Notes: generated from the sequence alone by a model not told the origin. DNA of 64,000 bases from an uncultured Bacteroidia bacterium (GCA_902785785.1 CADAAA010000004.1:208370-272369); one strand, 5' to 3'. Shown: positions 24,957 through 34,155, numbered from the stretch's first letter. A program made the numbers and translations.

Positions 24957-27900
24957 TCCGGCTTCTCTACTTCGATGGTCACTTTTTCCTCGTCCCTTGT
25001 CGGAACGGCATCCTGGGACTGGCGTTTGGACTTGGGTGTAAACAGGTCGCGAAGGAACAGCTTCAGCGAGTCGAACTCTTTCTGGTAAGCGACGCCTACT
25101 CCGTTCCTCTGCAGGTTGTCGAGATAGTTGGTATATTCATCGGCAGAATGCGAGAACAGGTTCAGGCGCACCTGCCCGCTCTTGTCCATCTTGACTTCGA
25201 TGTCCAGGTCTCCTACGACGTCCCCGCTCCCGGAGGACATGTATTGCCGGTTTCCGACACTGCCGTTGACGCTTACCCGGTTGTTGAACAGTTGCGTTGA
25301 AAGGGCGACGTCGAAGATGCTCCGACCGCTTCCGCTCTCTGCGTAGTTCAGGCCGAGGTCAAGCGGGATGTCCAGCTTCTGCAGGATGTTGTTCAGCTGG
25401 TTGGCCATGAGGTCGGCGACATTGGACGTCAGGAGGTTGGAATTGTTCACGATGCCGGACTGCTCGTCGGGGATGAAGTTGTTCGTCACGAGCAGGGCGA
25501 TGAATTGCTTCTGGACCTTGTCGTCAGTACTGAGGGCGCTCTCGACCCTGGACTTGGTCATTGGATCGAGGTCGGGAATATCGATGGAGAAATCGAGCTT
25601 GGGATTGCGGATCTTGTCCGAGATGTTGACGCCGCAAATCACGTTCCTTCTGGAAGAGACGGAAGTAGTGTCGGCGATGAGGTTGGACAGGGAAGTCCTG
25701 AGGGCGTACTTCGCACCGATGGACAGGTCGCTGTCCATGATGTCTCCATTGAACTTGATGGAACTGCCGTCGTCCACGGTGAAATCCTTGCTGGTGATGC
25801 CCATGCCGTTGAAGTGGTAATGGCCGCTGTTGAGGGTGTAGTCTCCGTTGATGGTAAAGACATCCTTGGAGGGGCGAACTTCAAGGGCTATGGTACCGGC
25901 GCCGCGTCCTATAAAGACATTGCCCGTGGCCTTGTCCACTTCGAGATGGGCCTCCACCTGCGGCGTGGCGTTGACACGCACGCGTACGGCCAGGTCGCTC
26001 TCTTCCTTGCGCGTCTCCACGAGACGGTTCATCATGAGCTCGTATGGATCCATGTAGACTTCGCGCACCGGCTCCTTGAATATAAGGAGGTCGCTGCCGC
26101 CCATAGCAGTCGAGCCGTTCAAAGGGATGTGGAAGTGTCCACCCTTGACCGTCGTGGCATTCACATCAAGCAAAAGGGATGAGAATGGCCCTGTAATGTT
26201 GACGCGTCCTGTACCGAATACGTTGCCATAGAATGCTTCGCCGTCGGACTCCCGGAGATCGACGACCTCCATGTTGTTGAGCCTGATACGGGTATCCATG
26301 CGAATGTTCTTGAAATGGTCGTATGAGATGCCTCCCGTGATGGTTCCGGACCCGTCGGAACGGTCCTTTATGGCGATGTCGTCAAAGAAGACTCCGCGGC
26401 TGTTGACATGCAGCCCTCCGTTCAGGTAATAGGGAACCTGGGTGAAAGCGACCTTCAGCAAGCCGTCTTCTATCTTCAGGTCATCTCCCTCCAGTTCAAG
26501 TGAACTCAGCGGGCCGTCAGCACTGACCTGGCCGGTAAGCTTGCCGCCAATATCGCTGAATACCGACTTCAGGAAAGGTGCGGCATATCCGAGATCGAAA
26601 CCCTCGAGGCCGGCGAACAGGCCAAGTGACTTGTCTTTAGGTATGTAATAGCCTCGGGCGTCCATGGAGGTGTTGCCGTCGATGGAGTTGCGGAGGGCAT
26701 AGTCGAGCAATCCGTTCTCAAGGTCCCATGATCCACCGAGGGTGACTGTTCCGGCCGGCCGGCCGGCGATGGTCGTGGAATCGGTGGAGACGTTGACCAT
26801 GAGCCCTAGCTTGTCCTTGACCGGAGATGTGATCATGGCCCTGCCGTACGCGATGCCGGAGATGCCAAGATCCTCCAGGGAGAAGGTGTTGACAAGACCT
26901 AGGTCGACATTGTTTATGCTGACCATCAACGTGTCCGGCTTGTCCTGGGATACGCCGCCGTCGATGGCGAAGTTCTGCTCTCCGTTGGAGATGTTGAGCC
27001 CGTTCACTTCGACGGAACCCTCCGAGTAGTGGTACGCGGCGGGATCGAAGCGCCACTGCTGTCCCTTCAGGTAGATGTTGGAAGTGAGGCTCCTTGCGTC
27101 GAGCACCGGCTTCTTGGGCGAACTGCCCGACAGGTCTCCGGTAAGATAAAGCTCGCCACGGTCCTCAGGATCGTTCATGTTGTTGAAATTGAATCCTAAG
27201 CCGACGTTGTTGTCATTGGCATAGAGCATCAATGCATCGTTCCTGAGGATAAGGCTGCGGGAAAGGCTCAATTCAGACCCGGTCACTGTGCAGTTGAGGG
27301 CATCGTCGCCGTTGTCGAGGTCGAGGCTCATGTTCCTCAAGTACTTATCCTTGAAAGCAAGGCGCGGCGACGTGATGCGCCCGGTGAGCCTTCCGCCCTC
27401 CGTGACGCGCAGCCGGAGCGCGGTGCTGTCCGCGATGTAGGCGCCCGGCGCCAGGAAGGACAGCAGGTCACGGCTGTCATGGAAATTGAGCGCTATGCGG
27501 TATGATGTGCCGTCCCAAGGCTTTGCCTCCTCCTCGTACAGTGCGGCGACTTCCTTCTTGGTGGTGATCTCCTGCAGGTCCTTGACCAGGGAAGCGATGC
27601 TCTTGGAACCGTTGTACGTGCCGTCCAGGAATGCCGAACTGAGTTTGATGGAGTAGCCGTCGTCAGCGGAGGAAGAATCTACATGGATGTCACCGATGTC
27701 GTGCATGCCGTTCGCGCTCTCGAGCATCAGGTCTTCGGCATCGACCCTTCCGATGAGGCCGCGTTGCGGTACATTGACGAAGTCGGCATTGATGCTGCCG
27801 AGGGAAACGCGTGAGATCTCACGCTTGTCGATGTTGAGCGCGTGAAGGTCGGCATAGCCGAGCGATGCATAGAAGCGGTAAAGGGCGTTGTCCGAATTGG

Positions 27901-29410
27901 GCGACAGGTTGAACAGACCCTGGAACATGAAGTTGATGTTGGGGTCGTTGCAGATGATGCGGCCGTCGAAAGCATTATCCTCGTATTTGCCTGTGGCATG
28001 AATGTCGGAATAGTCGTATCCGAGGAGGTTCAGACGGTCGATGCGCAACGAATCGATGCCGACGGCAGGGGCTCCCTTACCTAGCGTGGCATTTATGCCG
28101 GTGCGGAGCGAAACCGGACCGATGAAGTCCTTGCCGATAAAGCGTCCAACATCAACGTTGTCGGTAACAAGGTCGCCGTTGACCCTCATGGGGGCAGTGG
28201 ATACGATGTCCCGTATATTGAGGTCAGCCCTGGCCGTGCCGGAAGGGGAGTCCATGGTGCCGTTCACCTTGAGATCGGCCAGGCTGCCTGACGTGGAGCC
28301 GTTGAAACGGAAAGTCTCGCCCTTGGCGAGGTTTCCGAGACTGATGGGCTTTCCGGGAATCCACTGGCTCAGGAAACCTCCCAGGCCGTCCGTGGTGAAG
28401 GTGAAATCCTTGAGCTCGGTGTTGAGGCCCATGTTGGATATGTCAGTGACATTGTTCAGGGCTACATTGGCAGTCCCGCCGAATCCGGAGGTCCTGTCCT
28501 TGAAGTTGAGGTCGTATACGCGGAGGTTGTTGACCGGACCGCTTACCCTTCCGGAATTGATGTCCGCAACTATGCCGTTGTCCTTGAACGAAGGCACGAA
28601 ATAGGACAAGGTCTTGAATGCAAGCGTGCTGCGGCCAAGCTCTCCGTTTATCCTTACCTTGTCCACGAAATCACTGAAGTCTTCCGTGCCGTTGTATGAG
28701 AGCGTCAGCTCGGGTACGGAGAGGTTGGACGATGCATCGCGGAGGCGGAGACCGGTGATGGCGGTCCTGCCGTTGCCTACGCTGGCTTCACCGCTCAAGG
28801 TGGCATCAAGACCGCTTTTTTCCCGGACCCTGACCGTCTTGGCGTGGCCTGACATTACGCCACCGGACATCTTGAGATCACTGCCCTCGATGTCGGCAAT
28901 GAGGTCAAGGTCGCCCCAGTCTATTCCGAAATCGGGCTTCTCGACCGGCTTTCCGGTACGGTCGATCATCCTGAAATTGAAATCCTTGACAGATACGTTC
29001 CTTATGGAGAATACATCGCCCTCTTTCTTCTCCTTCTCTTCCTCAGGAGGTTTGAGCCTGAAGATACGGGCGATGTTGGAGGTATATTCGCCGGATTCAT
29101 TTACGAGGGCGAAACGTGCGTGCTCGACTTCGACATCCCTTAGTTGGATGCCGTTTTGTGAAAGCAGACCCTGAAGGGTGAAGCGTGCGGCCACGGTCTC
29201 TGCATTGAAGAGGGTATCCACACGGGGATCTCCCTGCAAGGGGTTGTTGTCGATTATCGCTATGTTCTTGATGACCAGACCGTTGAAAGGCACGAAAGTC
29301 ATGTCCGAGAACTCGATGCGCCCGTCGATGCTCTTCTCGATCGAGTGCAGGACCTTGCGGGCAAGGGCAGTCTGTGCCGCAGGGATCTGCAGCACGAGCA
29401 GGGCGGTCAA
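24953..29410 (-). CDS. tamB: TamB-like translocation and assembly module / AsmA-type envelope protein
   Basis: A giant (1485 aa from the TTG at 29410) beta-helical envelope protein anchored in the inner membrane and spanning the periplasm, implicated in outer-membrane biogenesis or phospholipid transport. Repeated beta-rich segments fill the protein and the C-terminal ~400 residues carry the TamB/DUF490 signature (ANQLNNILQKLDIPLDLGLNY). The hydrophobic anchor extends upstream of the TTG: the same frame reads RIRKALKIIARVLVLLVTLL back to a TAG near 29479, but has no ATG, GTG or TTG there. The true start is therefore uncertain, either ATC/ATA or a sequence error. First gene of the tamB-rsmI-folB-mtaB-MBL operon. 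Confidence 0.9.
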   Translation of the reverse strand: MTALLVLQIPAAQTALARKVLHSIEKSIDGRIEFSDMTFVPFNGLVIKNIAIIDNNPLQGDPRVDTLFNAETVAARFTLQGLLSQNGIQLRDVEVEHARFALVNESGEYTSNIARIFRLKPPEEEKEKKEGDVFSIRNVSVKDFNFRMIDRTGKPVEKPDFGIDWGDLDLIADIEGSDLKMSGGVMSGHAKTVRVREKSGLDATLSGEASVGNGRTAITGLRLRDASSNLSVPELTLSYNGTEDFSDFVDKVRINGELGRSTLAFKTLSYFVPSFKDNGIVADINSGRVSGPVNNLRVYDLNFKDRTSGFGGTANVALNNVTDISNMGLNTELKDFTFTTDGLGGFLSQWIPGKPISLGNLAKGETFRFNGSTSGSLADLKVNGTMDSPSGTARADLNIRDIVSTAPMRVNGDLVTDNVDVGRFIGKDFIGPVSLRTGINATLGKGAPAVGIDSLRIDRLNLLGYDYSDIHATGKYEDNAFDGRIICNDPNINFMFQGLFNLSPNSDNALYRFYASLGYADLHALNIDKREISRVSLGSINADFVNVPQRGLIGRVDAEDLMLESANGMHDIGDIHVDSSSADDGYSIKLSSAFLDGTYNGSKSIASLVKDLQEITTKKEVAALYEEEAKPWDGTSYRIALNFHDSRDLLSFLAPGAYIADSTALRLRVTEGGRLTGRITSPRLAFKDKYLRNMSLDLDNGDDALNCTVTGSELSLSRSLILRNDALMLYANDNNVGLGFNFNNMNDPEDRGELYLTGDLSGSSPKKPVLDARSLTSNIYLKGQQWRFDPAAYHYSEGSVEVNGLNISNGEQNFAIDGGVSQDKPDTLMVSINNVDLGLVNTFSLEDLGISGIAYGRAMITSPVKDKLGLMVNVSTDSTTIAGRPAGTVTLGGSWDLENGLLDYALRNSIDGNTSMDARGYYIPKDKSLGLFAGLEGFDLGYAAPFLKSVFSDIGGKLTGQVSADGPLSSLELEGDDLKIEDGLLKVAFTQVPYYLNGGLHVNSRGVFFDDIAIKDRSDGSGTITGGISYDHFKNIRMDTRIRLNNMEVVDLRESDGEAFYGNVFGTGRVNITGPFSSLLLDVNATTVKGGHFHIPLNGSTAMGGSDLLIFKEPVREVYMDPYELMMNRLVETRKEESDLAVRVRVNATPQVEAHLEVDKATGNVFIGRGAGTIALEVRPSKDVFTINGDYTLNSGHYHFNGMGITSKDFTVDDGSSIKFNGDIMDSDLSIGAKYALRTSLSNLIADTTSVSSRRNVICGVNISDKIRNPKLDFSIDIPDLDPMTKSRVESALSTDDKVQKQFIALLVTNNFIPDEQSGIVNNSNLLTSNVADLMANQLNNILQKLDIPLDLGLNYAESGSGRSIFDVALSTQLFNNRVSVNGSVGNRQYMSSGSGDVVGDLDIEVKMDKSGQVRLNLFSHSADEYTNYLDNLQRNGVGVAYQKEFDSLKLFLRDLFTPKSKRQSQDAVPTRDEEKVTIEVEKPE

Positions 29411-29490
29411 CAGGAGGGTGACCAGAAGGACCAGGACCCTGGCGATTATTTTTAATGCCTTTCTGATACGGATACAGTTTTTCTAACCTA

Positions 29491-29498
29491 CAAATTTA
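29491..29498 (-). promoter_or_regulatory. Candidate tamB operon promoter -7 box
   Basis: Minus-strand TAAATTTG fits TAnnTTTG. The implied start near 29484 lies just before the first possible residues of the TamB anchor. No -33 TTTG at the right distance. Confidence 0.55.
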
Positions 29499-29522
29499 AT
29501 AAATAAATCGCGTATTTATTGC

Positions 29523-29530
29523 TAACTTTG
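29523..29530 (+). promoter_or_regulatory. Candidate tsaD promoter -7 box
   Basis: TAACTTTG fits TAnnTTTG and ends 26 bases before the tsaD ATG. It is divergent from the tamB promoter, with about 25 bases between the two boxes in AT-rich DNA. Confidence 0.55.
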
Positions 29531-29556
29531 CCGCTGCATTTGGAGAAAAAACGATT

Positions 29557-30579
29557 ATGTCTGATATCATACTCGGCATCGAGTCGTCATGCGACGATAC
29601 TTCGGCGGCTGTCATCAAGGACGGATACCTGCTGTCCAACGTCATAGCCAGCCAGGCGGTGCACGAGTCCTTCGGAGGAGTGGTGCCGGAACTGGCTTCA
29701 AGGGCCCACGAGCTTAACATCGTTCCTGTCGTAAGCGAGGCGCTCTCGCGGGCCGGGGTTAAGGCTTCGGACCTGACGGCGATCGCCTTCACGCGCGGCC
29801 CGGGCCTGCTCGGTTCCCTTCTGGTCGGTACATCCTTCGCCAAGGCAATGGCGGTGTCGCTCGACATCCCCCTGGTGATGGTAAACCATCTCCAAGGCCA
29901 CATCCTGGCAAACTTCGTCAAGCAGTACGACAAGGAGAACCGCCAGCCGTCCTTCCCTTACCTCTGCCTGCTGGTCTCCGGAGGCAACTCCCAGATAGTC
30001 AGGGTGAACAGCCCTTTGGACTTCGAGATCCTCGGCCAGACCATCGACGATGCCGTAGGGGAGGCTTTCGACAAATGCTCCAAGATGATGGGACTCGGCT
30101 ATCCCGGAGGCCCCATCATAGACAGGCTTGCAGCCCAGGGCGATCCGGATCGCTTCAAGTTTGCCAAACCTCACATCCCAGGGCTCGACTACAGCTTCAG
30201 CGGCATCAAGACTTCGCTGCTGTACTTCGTCCGTGACGAGATGGCCAAGGACCCGGAGTTCATGGAGAAAAACAAGGAGGACATCTGCGCATCGTTCCAG
30301 AAGACGCTGATAGACATCTTGATGGACAAACTCATCAAGGCTGCCAAGCAGACGGGTATCAAGGAGATCACGATTGGCGGTGGAGTCTCTGCCAACAGCG
30401 GCCTCCGCCGCCGTATCGAGGAGGAAGGCCGCAAGCGCCGCTGGAACACTTATCTCCCTGAATTCAAGTTCACTACGGACAACGCTGCGATGATTGCGAT
30501 AGCCGGCTATTTCCACTATCTAGCCGGCGAGCGCTGCCCCCTCGACGTCGCTCCCGTCTCCCGCATCGCAGATTTCTAG
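29557..30579 (+). CDS. tsaD: tRNA N6-adenosine threonylcarbamoyltransferase TsaD
   Basis: TsaD transfers the threonylcarbamoyl group from TC-AMP to A37 of ANN-decoding tRNAs, with TsaB and TsaE as partners. The 340 aa match the family. It opens ILGIESSCDDTSAAV, has metal ligands His111 and His115 in MVNHLQGHI, a LVSGGNSQI phosphate loop and a C-terminal Asp in FTTDNAAMIA. t6A is the substrate of MtaB, encoded about 6 kb away in the divergent operon, so two successive steps on the same nucleotide lie either side of one promoter region. Confidence 0.97.
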   Translation: MSDIILGIESSCDDTSAAVIKDGYLLSNVIASQAVHESFGGVVPELASRAHELNIVPVVSEALSRAGVKASDLTAIAFTRGPGLLGSLLVGTSFAKAMAVSLDIPLVMVNHLQGHILANFVKQYDKENRQPSFPYLCLLVSGGNSQIVRVNSPLDFEILGQTIDDAVGEAFDKCSKMMGLGYPGGPIIDRLAAQGDPDRFKFAKPHIPGLDYSFSGIKTSLLYFVRDEMAKDPEFMEKNKEDICASFQKTLIDILMDKLIKAAKQTGIKEITIGGGVSANSGLRRRIEEEGRKRRWNTYLPEFKFTTDNAAMIAIAGYFHYLAGERCPLDVAPVSRIADF

Positions 30580-30628
30580 CAGGTCAACCGCATAATAGCT
30601 ACCTTTACGGAGGAATTCCATTTCATTG

Positions 30629-32260
30629 ATGAGAGAAATCGAGATAGCAGTCCCGCTGGGGAAAATCCTTAGGGCTGACGAGGTCAAACGGACCGTGGCG
30701 AAGATGTTCCGCCTGAGCCGGAATGCCGTCATACGGGTCGTGGACCCGACGCGCCCGGCTGCGGATGCCAAGTCTGCAGACGCGGCGCCACGGGCGTCGG
30801 CGACCTGCGTGATAACGCGCAGGAGCATCGACGCGCGCGGCAAGGCCGTATGGCGCTACCGCGTCGAGGTCTATGGCGCGGATGAAGTCTACGAGCCGTA
30901 CAGGTTGCCGGAGCTGCGCGATGCGCACGGAGCACAGACAGTGATAGTCGTAGGCGCAGGTCCGGCGGGCATGTTTGCCGCACTGAAGCTCCTGAGCCTC
31001 GGGCTGAGGCCCGTCGTGCTGGAGCGCGGCAAGGACGTGCACGCCCGCAAGGCGGACATGGCACGCCTCTCGCGCGACGGCGCGCTCGATCCCGACTCCA
31101 ATTATTGTTTCGGTGAAGGTGGAGCCGGGGCTTTTTCCGATGGAAAACTCTATACCCGCTCCTCCAAGCGCGGTGACAACCGCGAAGTCCTGTACAGGCT
31201 TGTCGAGATGGGAGCCTCTCCTGAAATACTCATAGATGCCCATCCCCATATCGGGACTGACAGGCTTCCTCTTGTGGTTGAGAATATCCGTCACCGTATC
31301 GAGGATCTCGGAGGGGAGTATCATTTCGGAGCTAAGGTCAGCGACATCTCAGTCGAGGACGGCGGTGTGCGCGTAAATACGGCCGACGGCCGGGATTTCC
31401 GCGCCGGGGCCGTCATACTTGCCACGGGTCACTCCGCCCGTGATATATATGAGATGCTTGATTCAAAGGGAGTTGGCCTGGAAGCAAAGGGCTTTGCCCT
31501 GGGAGTCCGGGTTGAGCATCCACAATCACTTGTCAATGATTCCAGGTATCATGGCTCATATACTTCCGGGATGCCTGCCGCCGAGTATTCTTTCGTAGAG
31601 CAGGTTGACGGTAGGGGAGTGTTCTCTTTCTGCATGTGCCCGGGAGGCATTCTGGTCCCTTCTTCAACTGAGGAAGAAACTGTCGTACTGAACGGCATGT
31701 CCAACTCCGCCCGCAATTCCAGATGGGCGAATGCCGGCGTCGTGGTTCAGATCGAGCCGGAAGATACGCCGGAACGGTATGCCGGAGACGGGCCGTTCGC
31801 CCTGCTGAACTTCCAGCGTGACGTGGAACGGAGCATGTATGCCGCGGTGCGAGAGATTGCCCCTGATGCGCACCCGTTTGCTGCACCGGCCCAGCGCATG
31901 ACTGATTTCTGCAAGGGCAGGAAATCCAAGGATCTCCCGGAGACTTCCTACCATCCAGGGGCGGTGTCTGTGCCTCTCCATGAAGTCTTGCCCCCTATGG
32001 TGGCAGGTCGTTTGCAGAAAGCTTTCCCTTTGGTAGACAAGAAGATACGCGGGTACTATACCTCCGATGCCCTGCTGCTGGGCACAGAGTCGCGGACTTC
32101 CTCTCCGGTGCGGATCATCCGTGACCCGGAGACGATGCAGTGCCCTGCAGCCCCGCGCGTGTTCCCCTGTGGGGAAGGCGCGGGCTATTCCGGCGGCATC
32201 GTCTCCTCGGCCATTGACGGTATACGCTGCGCCGTCGCCGTCGCAACACTTTTCTTCTGA
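30629..32260 (+). CDS. FAD-dependent NAD(P)/FAD oxidoreductase
   Basis: A 543-aa flavoprotein of the conserved family annotated only as FAD-dependent oxidoreductase. The first ~100 residues form a small basic N-terminal domain (EIEIAVPLGKILRADEVKRTVAKMF). The Rossmann FAD motif VIVVGAGPAGMFAALKL follows, then FGEGGAGAFSDGKLYTR, and a C-terminal FAD site GEGAGYSGGIVSSAIDG. The reaction is unknown. The ATG at 30629 is preferred over the TTG immediately before it. It follows tsaD by about 50 bases and may be read with it. A large palindromic element lies just past its stop. Confidence 0.9.
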   Translation: MREIEIAVPLGKILRADEVKRTVAKMFRLSRNAVIRVVDPTRPAADAKSADAAPRASATCVITRRSIDARGKAVWRYRVEVYGADEVYEPYRLPELRDAHGAQTVIVVGAGPAGMFAALKLLSLGLRPVVLERGKDVHARKADMARLSRDGALDPDSNYCFGEGGAGAFSDGKLYTRSSKRGDNREVLYRLVEMGASPEILIDAHPHIGTDRLPLVVENIRHRIEDLGGEYHFGAKVSDISVEDGGVRVNTADGRDFRAGAVILATGHSARDIYEMLDSKGVGLEAKGFALGVRVEHPQSLVNDSRYHGSYTSGMPAAEYSFVEQVDGRGVFSFCMCPGGILVPSSTEEETVVLNGMSNSARNSRWANAGVVVQIEPEDTPERYAGDGPFALLNFQRDVERSMYAAVREIAPDAHPFAAPAQRMTDFCKGRKSKDLPETSYHPGAVSVPLHEVLPPMVAGRLQKAFPLVDKKIRGYYTSDALLLGTESRTSSPVRIIRDPETMQCPAAPRVFPCGEGAGYSGGIVSSAIDGIRCAVAVATLFF

Positions 32261-32278
32261 GTGTCCGGACGTCTGTCA

Positions 32279-32389
32279 CCGTGATTTGTAAGTTCTTGTG
32301 GATTACGAATTTAGCCGAAATCTCCCTTGTCAATTATGCAAGGGAGAAAACATAGATTTCCCTCTAAATCAACATATTACAAATCACGG
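32279..32389. repeat. 111-bp AT-rich element with 13-bp terminal inverted repeats
   Basis: The ends CCGTGATTTGTAA (32279-32291) and TTACAAATCACGG (32377-32389) are perfect inverted copies. Inside is a hairpin CTCCCTTG/CAAGGGAG (32322-32329 with 32339-32346) and an alternative pair GAAATCT/AGATTTC. A T run follows at 32391-32397, so it might also act as a terminator. It is much more AT-rich than its surroundings and no gene is seen. It looks MITE-like. Confidence 0.75.
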
Positions 32390-32550
32390 CCTTTTTTGGG
32401 GGGGGAATGCGGTTATTGCGTCAGCGCCGGGGGCGAAGGAGGTGGAGTCCATCACCTCGATGACAGGCGTGTCGATATGGGCCATAAGGATTATCTCGCG
32501 GTCAGCTTTTGTTCCCGGGAGGGGAGAAAGCGTTTTCATGGAGAGAAGGG
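32390..32550. other. Intergenic stretch, no supported gene
   Basis: Between the palindromic element and the tRNA terminator are T6 and G8 runs and a 51-codon minus-strand reading frame (32384-32539) whose product contains MAHIDTP and FAPGAD. That faintly recalls a metallopeptidase, but the frame is too short and isolated to call. It may be a decayed remnant or chance. Confidence 0.4.
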
Positions 32551-32580
32551 AATTAAAAAAGGGGATTCCGGAGAGTCCCC
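32551..32580 (-). terminator. Rho-independent terminator after tRNA-Thr
   Basis: On the minus strand, immediately after the tRNA CCA, GGGGA/TCCCC (32561-32565 with 32576-32580) forms a stem followed by a T6 run. Confidence 0.85.
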
Positions 32581-32656
32581 TGGAGCCACTTGACAGACTT
32601 GAACTGACGACCTGCGCGTTACGAATGCGCTGCTCTACCGACTGAGCTAAAGTGGC
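32581..32656 (-). tRNA. tRNA-Thr (anticodon CGT), with two stem mismatches
   Basis: Read on the minus strand, the acceptor GCCACTT/AAGTGGC is perfect, the D arm is GCTC/GAGC, the anticodon loop is TTCGTAA and the T loop is TTCAAGT. CCA is encoded, unlike in tRNA-Arg. The last anticodon-stem pair (31:39) is A-C and the T stem has a T-T opposition (50:64), so the molecule is slightly degenerate. It is probably still a tRNA gene, as it has its own promoter box and terminator. Confidence 0.88.
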
Positions 32657-32665
32657 ATTGGACTG

Positions 32666-32673
32666 CAAATATA
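32666..32673 (-). promoter_or_regulatory. Candidate tRNA-Thr promoter -7 box
   Basis: Minus-strand TATATTTG fits TAnnTTTG and ends 9 bases before the tRNA 5' end. Confidence 0.55.
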
Positions 32674-32685
32674 AGCAATTTTTAG

Positions 32686-32693
32686 TATTTTTG
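32686..32693 (+). promoter_or_regulatory. Candidate promoter -7 box for the HI0933-family flavoprotein
   Basis: TATTTTTG fits TAnnTTTG and lies only 12 bases from the oppositely oriented tRNA-Thr box, so the two promoters occupy overlapping DNA. Confidence 0.55.
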
Positions 32694-32710
32694 TAAAAAA
32701 ACTGAAGAAT

Positions 32711-34114
32711 ATGAAATCGGAGATCATGGTCATCGGAGGTGGCGCTTCAGGGCTTATGGCCGCCTATGGAGCGGCAAGTTTCCTGGTGAAGGGAGGGTCC
32801 GATGCGCAGGTGACTGTGCTTGAGAAAATGCCGCGTCCCGCCCGCAAAGTCATGATCACCGGCAAAGGCCGTTGCAATTTCACCAATGTCAAGGATTGGA
32901 ATGCTTTTTCACAGCATATCCGCTCCAAATCCAATTTCGTCAAGCCGTCGTTCTATAACCTTGACAGTGAGGCTGTCCTGGATTTCTTCGAGTCCTATGG
33001 CATGAAGACGGTGGTCGAAAGGGGAGACCGCGCTTTTCCCGCATCCTATCATGCTTCGGATGTCGTGGACACACTGATGCGTGCCTGTACCGGGTACGGG
33101 GTGAAGGTCGTGACCGACTGCCCCGTGACCGGCATCGTGCGCATGCCTGACGGCTTCAAGGTCAATACTGCCGATGGCCTTGAGCATCGCTGCCGCAAGC
33201 TCATCATCGCCACCGGAGGCCTGTCCTATCCCGGTACGGGATCGACAGGCGACGGGCTTGCCTGGGCAGAGTCCCTCGGCCACGGCGTCAAGCCCTGCTT
33301 CCCGTCCCTGACCGCGCTGGTGCCGAAGGGCTACAAGACAGAGGAAGTCATCTCCCGGGGAAAGGGTCATATAGACCGCAGTACACCGCTTTCTGAATTC
33401 GGCAAGTCCCTGGCAGGCATACAGTTGAAGAATATCTCCCTCGCTGCGGTCATCGACGGTACGGTGGTGGAGAGCGAGTTCGGTGACATCGACTTTACCG
33501 ACGGCGGCATCGAAGGCCCCGTAGGATTCCAGCTCAGCCGCCGCTGTGTCAAGGCCATCATAAACGGTTCCAAGGTCACTCTCCGTCTGGACCTCAAGCC
33601 GGGTATCGAGGTCGGCGAGATCTCTTCAAGGGTAAAATCCCTTTGGGATGAGATCACCCGTGACCCCCGCAGCCGCGGGAAAGGTGACAAAGAGAAATGC
33701 CGTATCCTGCTTGGCAAGCTCATGCCATGGGACCTGATCCCTGCTTTCCTGGCTTCCCATCCAGACATCGTCACTCTCAAACGCAAGGCCGGGACCAGGG
33801 AAAGCGGCGGACGTTACAGCATCGGTGCCCAGCAGGCTTTCATCAACCTCTCCGGCATTTCCAAAGCGCTGAAAGAGTGGGACTTCCCCATAGACGGTTT
33901 TGTCGGCTACGAGCGATGCGTAGTCACTGCCGGAGGTGTCGATACTGATGAATTGCTGCCCAAAACCATGGAGTCCAGGATCGTCCCCGGAATATATTTC
34001 TGCGGGGAGGTCATGGACATGGATTCCGATACAGGAGGATACAATCTCCAGACGGCCTTCTGCACGGGATTCCTCGCCGGCCAGTCTGCCGCCAAGGCTC
34101 TGCTCGCTCAATAA
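32711..34114 (+). CDS. NAD(P)/FAD-dependent oxidoreductase, HI0933/BaiN-like family
   Basis: A 467-aa flavoprotein of the HI0933 family. Members include BaiN-type enzymes that saturate bile-acid ring double bonds, but most are uncharacterised. The N-terminal FAD motif is IMVIGGGASGLMAAYGA. It is followed by the family hallmark RKVMITGKGRCNFTN, then FPASYHASDVVD and IIATGGLSYPGTGSTGDG. The C-terminus has CVVTAGGVDTDEL and GEVMDMDSDTGGYNLQTAF. The bile-acid role should not be assumed: the family is broad and universal in Bacteroidales. Confidence 0.9.
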   Translation: MKSEIMVIGGGASGLMAAYGAASFLVKGGSDAQVTVLEKMPRPARKVMITGKGRCNFTNVKDWNAFSQHIRSKSNFVKPSFYNLDSEAVLDFFESYGMKTVVERGDRAFPASYHASDVVDTLMRACTGYGVKVVTDCPVTGIVRMPDGFKVNTADGLEHRCRKLIIATGGLSYPGTGSTGDGLAWAESLGHGVKPCFPSLTALVPKGYKTEEVISRGKGHIDRSTPLSEFGKSLAGIQLKNISLAAVIDGTVVESEFGDIDFTDGGIEGPVGFQLSRRCVKAIINGSKVTLRLDLKPGIEVGEISSRVKSLWDEITRDPRSRGKGDKEKCRILLGKLMPWDLIPAFLASHPDIVTLKRKAGTRESGGRYSIGAQQAFINLSGISKALKEWDFPIDGFVGYERCVVTAGGVDTDELLPKTMESRIVPGIYFCGEVMDMDSDTGGYNLQTAFCTGFLAGQSAAKALLAQ

Positions 34115-34124
34115 TCGGGCTTTT

Positions 34125-34155
34125 TTTGACGTATTCCGAAAAAACACTATATTTG
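34125..34155 (+). promoter_or_regulatory. SRP RNA promoter TTTG-N19-TATATTTG
   Basis: TTTG at 34125-34128 and TATATTTG at 34148-34155 are exactly 19 bases apart. The start site falls at or near the first base of the SRP RNA stem. Confidence 0.85.

Noticed and set aside
32384-32668. Minus-strand frame overlapping tRNA-Thr
   Set aside because: The first part is a translation of the tRNA itself. The remaining 51 codons have only a vague metallopeptidase-like AHIDT string and no support.
32711-34114. Specific bile-acid modification by the HI0933/BaiN-like flavoprotein together with the BASS transporter
   Set aside because: The two genes are 30 kb apart, both families are broad and common in Bacteroidales, and no other bile-acid genes are present.
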